Shown piece by piece: positions 22,901 to 34,900 of a stretch of DNA of 64,000 nt. This DNA comes from Galaxea fascicularis (lineage: Eukaryota; Cnidaria; Anthozoa; Scleractinia; Euphylliidae), in the NCBI GenBank assembly GCA_948470475.1, contig OX419337.1:36115832-36179831 (forward strand), given 5' to 3'. A model generated the notes under the pieces. The model had not been told where the DNA came from. It was given only the letters and a program-made list of their open reading frames with translations, and did no database searches. A program made the translations under genes and the position numbers. The stretch's first letter is position 1. Each line of letters starts with the position of its first letter.

Positions 22901-25900
22901 TCCTCCCCTCCCCTATCAAACTGCTTCCTTTCCTCCACTCCCCTATCAAACTGCTTCCTTTCCTCCACTCCCCTATCAAACTGCTTCCTTTCCTCTCCTC
23001 CCCTATCAAACTGCTTCCTTTCCTCTCCTCCCCTATCAAACTGCTTCCTTTCCTCTCCTCCCCTATCAAACTGCTTCTTTTCCTCTCCTCCCCTATCAAA
23101 CTGCTTCCTTTCCTCCACTCCCCTATCAAACTGCTTCCTTTCCTCTCCTCCCCTATCAAACTGCTTCTTTTCCTCCCCTCCCCTATCAAACTGCTTCTTT
23201 TCCTCCCCTCCCCTATCAAACTGCTTCCTTTCCTCCACTCCCCTATCAAACTGCTTCTTTTCCTCCCCTCCCCTATCAAACTGCTTCCTTTCCTCCACTC
23301 CCCTATCAAACTGCTTCCTTTCCTCTCCTCCCCTATCAAACTGCTTCCTTTCCTCTCCTCCCCTATCAAACTGCTTCTTTTCCTCCACTCCCCTATCAAA
23401 CTGCTTCCTTTCCTCCACTCCCCTATCAAACTGCTTCCTTTCCTCCACTCCCCTATCAAACTGCTTCCTTTCCTCCACTCCCCTATCAAACTGCTTCCTT
23501 TCCTCCCCTCCCCTATCAAACTGCTTCCTTTCCTCCCCTCCCCTATCAACCTGCTTCCTTTCCTCCACTCCCCTATCAAACTGCTTCCTTTCCTCCACTC
23601 CCCTATCAAACTGCTTCCTTTCCTCTCCTCCCCTATCAAACTGCTTCCTTTCCTCTCCTCCCCTATCAAACTGCTTCCTTTCCTCCACTCCCCTATCAAA
23701 CTGCTTCTTTTCCTCCCCTCCCCTATCAAACTGCTTCCTTTCCTCCACTCCCCTATCAAACTGCTTCCTTTCCTCTCCTCCCCTATCAAACTGCTTCCTT
23801 TCCTCCCCTCCCCTATCAAACTGCTTCTTTTCCTCTCCTCCCCTATCAAACTGCTTCCTTTCCTCCACTCCCCTATCAAACTGCTTCCTTTCCTCCACTC
23901 CCCTATCAAACTGCTTCCTTTCCTCCACTCCCCTATCAAACTGCTTCCTTTCCTCCCCTCCCCTATCAAACTGCTTCCTTTCCTCCCCTCCCCTATCAAC
24001 CTGCTTCCTTTCCTCCACTCCCCTATCAAACTGCTTCCTTTCCTCTCCTCCCCTATCAAACTGCTTCCTTTCCTCCACTCCCCTATCAAACTGCTTCCTT
24101 TCCTCCACTCCCCTATCAAACTGCTTCCTTTCCTCCACTCCCCTATCAAACTGCTTCCTTTCCTCCACTCCCCTATCAAACTGCTTCTTTTCCTCCCCTC
24201 CCCTATCAAACTGCTTCCTTTCCTCCCCTCCCCTATCAAACTGCTTCCTTTCCTCCACTCCCCTATCAAACTGCTTCCTTTCCTCCACTCCCCTATCAAA
24301 CTGCTTCCTTTCCTCCACTCCCCTATCAAACTGCTTCCTTTCCTCCACTCCCCTATCAAACTGCTTCCTTTCCTCCCCTCCCCTATCAAACTGCTTCCTT
24401 TCCTCCACTCCCCTATCAAACTGCTTCCTTTCCTCCCCTCCCCTATCAAACTGCTTCCTTTCCTCCCCTCCCCTATCAAACTGCTTCTTTTCCTCTCCTC
24501 CCCTATCAAACTGCTTCCTTTCCTCCACTCCCCTATCAAACTGCTTCCTTTCCTCTCCTCCCCTATCAAACTGCTTCCTTTCCTCCCCTCCCCTATCAAA
24601 CTGCTTCTTTTCCTCTCCTCCCCTATCAAACTGCTTCCTTTCCTCCACTCCCCTATCAAACTGCTTCCTTTCCTCCCCTCCCCTATCAAACTGCTTCTTT
24701 TCCTCTCCTCCCCTATCAAACTGCTTCCTTTCCTCCCCTCCCCTATCAAACTGCTTCCTTTCCTCTCCTCCCCTATCAAACTGCTTCCTTTCCTCTCCTC
24801 CCCTATCAAACTGCTTCCTTTCCTCCCCTCCCCTATCAAACTGCTTCCTTTCCTCCACTCCCCTATCAAACTGCTTCCTTTCCTCCCCTCCCCTATCAAA
24901 CTGCTTCTTTTCCTCTCCTCCCCTATCAAACTGCTTCCTTTCCTCCCCTCCCCTATCAAACTGCTTCCTTTCCTCTCCTCCCCTATCAAACTGCTTCCTT
25001 TCCTCTCCTCCCCTATCAAACAGGGTTTTCATTTGAGGCCGGAGGCCGGACGTTTCGTCCGGTCGTTTGCCATTCCACGTCCGGTACTTGAGATCAATAT
25101 CGGCGATTTTTTTTACTACTGTAAACATTCACGTCCGGTACTTTCAGAAGTATGTCCGCTACTTTACAAAACAGTTGAAAACCCTGATCAAACTGCTTCC
25201 TTTCCTCTCCTCCCCTATCAAACTGCTTCCTTTCCTCTCCTCCCCTATCAAACTGCTTCCTTTCCTCTCCTCCCCTATCAAACTGCTTCCTTTCCTCCAC
25301 TCCCCTATCAAACTGCTTCCTTTCCTCTCCTCCCCTATCAAACTGCTTCCTTTCCTCTCCTCCCCTATCAAACTGCTTCCTTTCCTCCCCTCCCCTATCA
25401 AACTGCTTCCTTTCCTCCACTCCCCTATCAAACTGCTTCTTTTCCTCCCCTCCCCTATCAAACTGCTTCCTTTCCTCTCCTCCCCTATCAAACTGCTTCT
25501 TTTCCACTCCTCCCCTATCAAACTGCTTCCTTCCCTCCACTCCCCTATCAAACTGCTTCCTTTCCTCCCCTCCCCTATCAAACTGCTTCCTTTCCTCCAC
25601 TCCCCTATCAAACTGCTTCCTTTCTTCCACTCCCCTATCAAACTGCTTCCTTTCCTCCCCTTCCCTATCAAATGGCTTCCTTTCCTCCCCTCCCCTATGA
25701 AGCTGCTTCTTTCCTCCACTCCCCTATCAAACGGCTTCCTTTCCTCCCCTCCCCTATGAAGCTGCTTCTTTCCTCCACTCCCCTATCAAACTGCTTCCTT
25801 TCCTCCCCTTCCCTATCAAATGGCTTCCTTTCCTCCCCTCCCCTATGAAGCTGCTTCTTTCCTCCACTCCCCTATCAAACGGCTTCCTTTCCTCCCCTCC

Positions 25901-28900
25901 CCTATGAAGCTGCTTCTTTCCTCCACTCCCCTATCAAACTGCTTCCTTTCCTCCACTCCCCTATCAAACTCCTTCCTCTCCTCCACTCCCCTATCAAACT
26001 GCTTCCTTTCCTCCCCTCCCCTATCAAACTGCTTCCTTTCCTCTCCTCCCCTATGAAGCTGCTTCTTTCCTTATCCTTCTGCTAACAAACTGTTTTTTTC
26101 CTCCAGGTGCCTCTAAGAAACTGCCTCTTTCCTACACTTCTCCAGCAAACAGCTTCCTCTTGTCCAACACCAAACAAACTGTATGACATTTGCCAAAACA
26201 AAAAGGCTACGTGAAGGTCAAATTGGATTGGACATAGCTTAGGTTGAAGCCTGCATGAGATGCTCTGATAAATCAAATGGAAGCTTCATGTATAATCTGC
26301 AGTAGTTCTTTCCTTTGGTTCTGCACAATGGTCATTAAATGCTGATGAACAAGATGTTTTTTGAGTTTCAGCCTTTGAAGAAACCTCTCAATTCAAAGTT
26401 ATCATTGCCATCATTCGAGTTCCAAAGGAAGCAGAGCCATGATTATTGGTATCCATGACCAACTGGTCAGGTCAGCCTTTGCCAGGCCTTTAGCCACAGG
26501 ACGGCCACTTTTATAAGAAATTCAAGGAAAATTCATTTAATCTCTTATACTTTTATGGGAAAACATGCCTCCTGGATGGCCAGTTTCCAATTACTGGCTA
26601 AAAGCCTGCCTATTGCCCAGTGTTATTTACAATCTTTTTATTTTCTTGGTCATTCAAATTACTACCAAAACAGGTAGACTGCAAATTCAAAGGCAAACAC
26701 AACGGTTGACTTTGGCACCAAACGCAAATGATTTTGGTCATGTGGCTTTATCATACCAAAAAGGTCAATGCATGTGATCACAAATCCTGAGTGTCTTTCA
26801 GCGATGGTGTTTTCTGTGAAAGGCAAAGGACGAACTTTTGGTCGCAGAAAATCAACAGAAATCCAACTATAACCTGCTCTGTGATGATAACTTCACACCT
26901 CTCATCTTGCAGAATGGTATAGAAAACTTTCAGTTGTAGCATAGTAATGTTATCGGATGGGTGTCCTGTCTACAGTGCAACTCAGAAGTGCGAAGTTTAA
27001 CAAACTGAATAAAGTTCACAAGGAGAAAGTCATGTGACCTTGTGGTTAGACAAAGAAAGCCACATAACCAAATTCATTGATGTTTGGTACCAAGCCAATT
27101 GTCACACTTGTCTTTGAATTTGCAGTCTACCTGTTTTAGTAGTAAAGCTGCTGAAAAGAACATATCTTTCCTGTGTCAAAGTTTAGGGGGCAAACTAAGG
27201 TAGTTAATATGTAACCTACCAGCCTCTGCATCAGTGTCCCTTATAACACCCTGAATGTCTAATCCTTTCAACATGAAATCCAGGCATTTGAAAAAATTAT
27301 GAACCCTATGTAAACTAAAAAAAAACAAGGATTTCATGTCAATATTACAAATATTTAAAAAACAAATTTGAAATAACTATTTTTATAAACTTGGATTACT
27401 GTTGTGGCCATGTGTATGCCATAGCTGTTACATGTAGATCTAGTATAGATATAATTATTGTTGGAATGTAAATAAAGATGGTACTATAATACCTTGTTTC
27501 TAGCTCTTGTTGAAATTCAAACAAAAAGTGTCCATCCAAAACTTGTTGTTCCTCATCACTACAAAAAAGACAAAACACTAAGTTCACTTTCACCACTTCA
27601 ATGGTGGTCAATTGTGAATAAATTATAAACCATTCTTTACCTTATGCTTGTCAGAAGAGAAGTGGCAATTTGATCAGCTGTTAATGCTGGATTTAGCTGG
27701 TATTTAACATCATTTTCCAATGCTGACAGATGGCCTGGAGACAGCTAACAAAATATGGAAAGAGGCTATATTTTCATCTCATAAAATTAACCTTGTTGTT
27801 TTGGTTGGCAAGTACATGCAACACCCCACTGAACCTCTTGCCACAGAAAAAAATGCAGTACTTCTATTTATACATGTAAAATAATACTGTAAACATTTGA
27901 AGGGCTCACATCTAATATACTGTATAAATAAACCACATTTACCTGCTGTGACACAAGCTTGATGACATTGCAAAAATCTATAAAGGAAGTCTTCATGGTT
28001 TTATCTGCAATAGAATGCAAGAGTGAAAAGAAATCAATCAGTCAGAATAATTTGAATTGAGCCAGAACAGAAAACAAAGAACTTTACCAATTATTTTGAT
28101 TATTCTAAATGATGAGATATAAGATACTGGTAATAAGATATTGACTAACTGATTCACTAACTATAGGCATTGTCTGATTGTCTTACCCATCGACTGATGG
28201 ATCATCTGACCAACCAACCCACAGACTGACTGACTGATGAATTTACTGACTGACTGACTGATGAATTTACTGACTGACTGACTGATTGACTGTCTGACTG
28301 ACCGACTAACTGACTGACTAACTGAATGATTGACTGACTGACTGACTGACTGACTGACCGACTAACTGACTGACTAACTGACTGACCAACTGATTGACTG
28401 ACTGTCTGACTGACCGACTGACTGACTGACTGACTGATTGACCAACTGACTGACTGACTGACTGATTGACTGACTTCTTCAGCAGGGGTACACCAATCTA
28501 CAGCTGTAAGCTGAAAATGATCTTAGCCGCTTGCATATGTATTTGTTCGAGATCATCAAAGAGAGTTTTTTCACATGATCCCCACACCACAAGGTTGTAA
28601 GTAACAGATGGGAGAATAACTTTCAAATAATTATTCAAAATAACTACTAATTATACCGGTACCTACCAGCAAAAGGTTCTTGACCCAAAAGAGTGACATC
28701 TAGAGGTTCTGTGGAGAGCTGGAGATGCTCAAATACATCACATGGTCTGAAGAAAGACAGCATTTCCTAGAAAAGAATGAAAACACAAATTATCACAGAT
28801 CTTGGTTTACAAATTTAAAGCACAAAAGCAGCAAGAGAAACAAGAGAATCTCCTTGCAAGAAATGGAGGAAAAATACAACAAACTCACAACAAAGATAGA

Positions 28901-31900
28901 GAAGCTTACCTTTCTAATTAAACAGACCAAGCCTGTGTTGTCATCGACAAAAATACCCATGGATTTACTGCTAACCTGAGGAAAAAAGTAGACTTTTATT
29001 AACTCAAACCTTAAATGTCTTAAATTAATAAATAAATAAATATTTAATTGACTTCTCCCCTTGAGGGGCTTTTCAGGGACACTCAAATAATACAAATGAA
29101 CACAACAAAGTCAAGAATCCCAACTGGTGGGAGGCAGAGCAGTTGGCTATTTACAAGCGCAGTCGAGGAGTTGAACCAGGGACTACAGCTGTACCCAGAA
29201 CAACAGGCCACCTTACCCCCCCATAGACTTCCAGCACTCGACCTTAACTTTTTCACAAACTAGTCCAAGGGCTGGTGGAGTCGAAAATTATGTACTAACC
29301 AAATGGTGTCATTTGGTAGCCAAACATCAGTAACCTCTCAAGACCAACATTGTGATTACTGATCTTGATTTCTCTTCATAATACCATCTCCAAAACCTCT
29401 TCTATTACAAGTAGCAAAGTGGCAAGTGGTTCTCAAATTTTACTTGTCCAAACCACATTTCTACTAGTCCTGGGATAGTGGACTGCTAAGGTTAAGCACT
29501 GGACTTCTCTCTTTCAAAAGGAAGAAGCTTACGTACCTGGTGATACTGTACAACATAACTGTAGAACTTGTTCCAACAGTGAAGCTGCAGATCACCAAAC
29601 TCATCATGAAGCATCTCGTAATCTGGAGCAGACATCTGAATCTAAAGAAATTACACAGTTTCATGTAGCCATGACAACCACTCAAGTGCAACAATGGCCT
29701 ACTCTAGACTTGAGTAAGGGATGTTCACTTTAAGTAACACAAACCTCTGAATCAATGAGACTGATAACAGCATGTTTGAGATCTGTTCTCGGTATATTTT
29801 CATCTAAGTCATCTATTGGTAGATGCCTGTAAATCTGTTGAAAGAGAGCAACTTTTAGCATTCTTGGAACAGAAGTTCAATGTCACTTATAAAAAATAGG
29901 CTTTGGAAAGGTAATACAAGTGAAAAAATTATCTACCGGTAAATTGTTTTCTCAGACACCATGACAGTAAAACAAAAGGTAGAAAGATCACAATGTGTGA
30001 TTGATTTCATAAAATGGATCACACAATGAAAGTAAATGTATTAGTTAGGAACACAACATTTTGGTAATACCAATGCCAAAGAAATGATTAATTAATGCAT
30101 TTGTTTTAAATGAAGTCCTTAGTGTTAGTTAGTTTTATAAAGTTGTGGCTGATAAACATTTAATTATTAATTTTTTTTTTTAATTTTAAAGTTTTGGAGA
30201 AGTAAACATAAGCGGTGCAGATGTCACTATGGTTCTTTTGTTTTGAAAGCACATTAAAGAATGTTATGAAGCATCACACAAACCTGCATGGCTTTTAGGA
30301 TGGAGCGATTTGAAAACCTTCCAGGATTGAAAAGATGCTCCAAGAAAACTTCCTAAAAATGACATAAGAACGATAAATTGGTATGAAAACATTAATAAAA
30401 TGAAAACAGAAATATCTCTATTTAAACACCCACAAAAAACAAGAAACAACAATGCAACCCACCCTTGGTTCTTGGTGTGGTGGAACTTGCACATCAAAAT
30501 GATCGGTTGCTTGTAAAAACACTTTCGTCCAACCTTGGTGTTGCGCCTCTCCTCTGCAAGATAAAGTTGCAAATTATACAATAGAACAGCTCATAGTTTT
30601 GTCAGTGAATTCTCTACAATCATGAAGACAGTAGTTCCAAAATGACCAATTTAATTTTGTAACATAAATACCTATGTGATGGACATATTTGAGATGACGT
30701 TCCTGTGGCTTACGCACTGTATGAGCCACAGGCAACCCACTCGACTCCAGATTCACTTACTCTCAGTATAATATAAATAGCATGAAACAATCGAATGTGA
30801 TGCCAGCCTATCACAATATTAGCTCCAGAAGTGTGTCATTGTGTAAGGAATCAACACTGACAATTAACAGATAGGCAAATCATGCAATCAGATTTTGGTG
30901 AGATCTAACATTCTAAACTCTTCAAAACCACACCTCCATGAGACTACAAACTCCAACATGAAAACTGGCCAACTGCAGGAAGCCTTTTTATTCCATAACC
31001 CACATGGGTAAACTGAACGCTAAAGGAATATTCTTTTGTCAATGGCCTCATGCCATGCCATTCAACCTTGGCTAGTACATGTACATATAAGGGAGTACAG
31101 TTTAAGCTGTTTCTCACCCCTCAATGGCAGTAAAGTAGACCATTGTTTCTCCATCTGAAGAACTCCACACTGTCCAGATGTGGGAAGGAGTTACAGTAAA
31201 GTCCACAAGATTCTCCTGGTAAAATATCAATACAAACATATTAAGAAACATTCTTGTCAGATACAAATAAATGATAATTACTGTAATTTAATATTTTATT
31301 ATAACCTGTGCCCAGTTACATGAATAAGACAATTAATTTTTAGTGTTGAATAATGAATAATTTATTAGGTAAATTTAACTTTAGCATATGTCTTATGCTA
31401 TATGTTGTAGTTAAAAATTAAACTCAGGTAAAAAATTTATAATTTATGTTGAAAATTAATTTTCTTTGCCTCCTAACCCTAACTTTGAATAATTAGGCTT
31501 AGGGGACAAATGGATTTAAGAATCAACCTAGGTTAAACATTTTTACCTTAATTTTTACTTGCAACATATACATTGTAATAAAATTTTGTTAGTATTTTCT
31601 GCTCAGACACATTAGCTTATTACATGTATGAGTTGAAATAAATTTTATGTACCTACTAGTATTATGGTATAATTACTGTATGTAATTTATGAATTGAAGA
31701 CTCTCTGTCGACCGGCATGCATTGCGCGCCCCATCTTAAGTTTCGTGGACCACGAAACCTCCAGATGTTGATTTATTAGTTTGTCTCTCTGTTCGATCCC
31801 TCAAAATCCAAGACATATATCCAGTTTATTCAGCATTTATTGTTCAATTTAAGAAGTTTGACTATCTTATATAATTAAGATCACGATATTTAAGCGGCCG

Positions 31901-34900
31901 TCGCTTAGCGACGTGCCGCTTCTAGTAATACCCATTTTTTTTTTTTTTTTTTTTATTTTTCGTGTCTGCCGTGAGGCCCGTGCCCCGCTCGGTTAGAGCT
32001 GCAAGAATTTTTTTTTTGTACTACCTCCACTGAGATTCGAACCCGCGACCTTGGAATCTTAAATCAGAAGTTCTCCGCGTGCGCTTATCACTTGCGCCAC
32101 TCAGACATCGGTCGACTACACATGTTAATTTTACAGTACATAAGGCATGGCAGCCACGCATCTGGTTTGTCACGCAAACAAATATCCTTTGTGTTTACTC
32201 GAGAAAGGGGATTGACAAATTCCAGAAAATCCAAGAATTTATCTCATCTAAACTACCATATTGTCATAAGGATATGCTAAACGATTCCCAAGACCTTTGT
32301 TGCCTTTCAACTTCAGCTGTAAACAACACGAACCACGCACTTCAAATGATGATGCAATCTTTACCTTACTCTGGTTAGCGGGGACATTTCCCATAGGTTT
32401 GGGCAAACACCGAACCGCAAAGTAATTCTTTCATATAAAAAAAAAAACTCTATGGAACCTATCCACGGACCTGAAATGGATTATATCGGGCCTTTGTGAT
32501 TGTCATGTAGTTGATCTGTAACACAACGGCCAAATCCTCTTCGAGAATTACACCCGAACCGAGTACTTGAAATGATCTGAAATGATGGTGCAATATTCGT
32601 GTCACGTAACAAGTTGATAGTCACGCAAAGCCGACAGCCACAGAGCGCGTCGTAGGGCCTGCGTAAAATGCAGCTTGATTTTAAGAAAAATATAAACGTC
32701 TAGAGAATCGTTCAACACATCTTGATGAAAACATCATAACCTGGATGTGATTAAATCGTCGATTTCCCCGACTTATCAAAGAAATCGAAAGGCCGCTCAT
32801 TTGGTGTTTCGGCTGTTTGTTTCTACTAAATACCCATTGAATCTCCATGTAAAATTGAAAAATCGCTCTTCAGCTCAACGATTAGTCAAACTAATACTTT
32901 AAAAAAACAGCAGAACAAAAAGAAAAAGAAAAAAGAAAAACCAAAGAGGGTCGCCGTTGCTAGGAGTTGAACCCGGGACTTCCTGATCGGTAGGGGATAG
33001 ACGTACCTTACGGCCAAGCTCTCTATGAATAAGTAATGAGGTCAAAATTTAAACTTTATAACAATTCTGCTCACGCACTGGTTCAGAAAAAGTAGGACTT
33101 TTGCCCAGAGATCAGAAATGAAATAGACAGACACCAAACCGTAAACAAATTCGTTCATAAATTAAATCGAAGACAGATCTATCGAGCCGATCTAAGGTGA
33201 AACTGATGATATCAGGCCTTAATTATTGCGATTTAGTCTATTTGTAAGACATTGGCCGAATTGCGTAACAAGTTAATCGTCGCGCATCACGCTATTAAAA
33301 GTGTCTTGGACAGAAGTGTTTACTAAAAATTAAATTACGATCGACTTGAACTACATCCTAAGGATAAAGGCGGTCCAAATGGCAAAAACGGCCGCTTGAA
33401 AATTCTGAGAATTTCTTGTTTGTTCTGCATCGGTCGTCTTTAGCGATACATAACACATAAGTTTGCTATGGCACCGGGTAAAAAGAACCGCAGTGGAAGA
33501 GCAAGAAAGAATACAAGAGGCTTACTGTTCAAGGACAGTGGATGAGCAAACAAAGCTTTACACGGATTCTTAAAGCACAGCAATAGCGAGTTCATCCAAA
33601 TATAGTTATTATACTGCAAGTGTGATAATTCGTGGCTAGCACTCATGAACATGTTATTTTGAGTTTCTTCGGCTGGGCACCGTTTGACGCTTCTAATGCT
33701 GTACTAATAACATCAATAAAGTCAAAAGCCATGAATCTTTTGGTAGAAGTTGTTTTCTATTACAAGTAGAACATGGAAACGTCATAGCCTCTTCCATTTA
33801 TAAGCCAAAAATATGTTCTCTCGTTCGCACATTGTTTTTGCACAGTCCCGCATTTGCATTTCCTATATTTGTTTATGTTCCATTGGCCTTGTGGAAAAAG
33901 CGATCACAGGCAGTACCATCGTTTTGCTTGGTTTTACAAGTGGATTTGCAGTGCAATAAGACCTATTTATTTTTTCTTATCCCACGTCTCGCTTCCTGTA
34001 AAGCGGCTTTCTTCGACATTCGATAGCGTCCACAACGCTGATCAAATTAGAGGTTTCAAATCCTTCAGACACTAAAAACATGAACAGACCACACGCCTGT
34101 AATTGTTTCCCATCAAAAGCTAGCCTTCTTGTAACATTCCTGCCGGTATATTTGACTGTAATATGCCGTTCGCCATTCCCTCACATATGAATCACCATTA
34201 ACGGTTGATCCCAAAACAACAACAAACACGCGCAAAGGAGGCCGGTCGACAGAGAGTCTTTAAGCCTAAAATCAGCATACATTTTCTCTTCAAAGTGAAT
34301 CCATCTTTTCTTACAGTAAAGAAAATTAGTTTTATTAAATAGCATCAAAACAACATGTATCTTCCCAGGACCTGACTTTATCAAGCAGTAGACCTGACAT
34401 TAAATTCCCTACCCAAAGGCAAATCTTTCCAGTCAAATATACAAGATTCAAAGGAAATATGGCCGTACATGTAAAGTCCTGTTTAACAGGTCAAAATGTC
34501 CATAATCAGTTGTTCAGCCACGCCTCTCCCCCTCTCCACCAGGACTATGGCTGGTTACAGCTGTACATTAGCAGCTCCACAATATAAAGGTTTTTACCTT
34601 AAAGTAACAGTAAGTTCCTACCTTTGAGAAATAAGAGTACGAAACTTGAGCTAAACTGATGACTTCCTTTGATGACACCACCTCATACACACTGAACTGA
34701 AAGAAAATAAGACACTCTAATTACTGTATTGTTTTATCAACTATCATGATTCTAAACACATATCAATAATTAAGGGGATTGCTGTCTCCTACTTCTTGAA
34801 AAGGGCCAACCAGCTCTCAATCAAACTATTGTATCAACTGGAGTACCACAATATTTCTGTAAAATACACAGCATGTTACAACTTGATCTCACCTGTGTGT

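Larger units (their letters stand above)
31697..34260. mobile_element. 2.56-kb segment with 20-bp perfect terminal inverted repeats
   Basis: AAGACTCTCTGTCGACCGGC at 31697-31716 recurs exactly in inverted form at 34241-34260. Between them lie two tRNA-like segments (about 32035-32108 and 32955-33028, both minus) and a diverged duplication of the sequence around CGTAACAAGTT (32603 and 33260). I see no transposase frame. Likely a non-autonomous DNA element carrying SINE-like inserts, within NUP160 intron 7. Target duplication is unclear. Confidence 0.5.

Noticed and set aside
16907..25128. Giant EERKQFDRGG / RKGSSLIGEE / SNCFLSSPPL repeat proteins
   Set aside because: They are translations of the intronic minisatellite on both strands. 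The true NUP160 exons on either side join in phase when this segment is removed.
16984..26064. CRISPR array
   Set aside because: Units are contiguous 30-mers with no unique spacers, in an animal intron.
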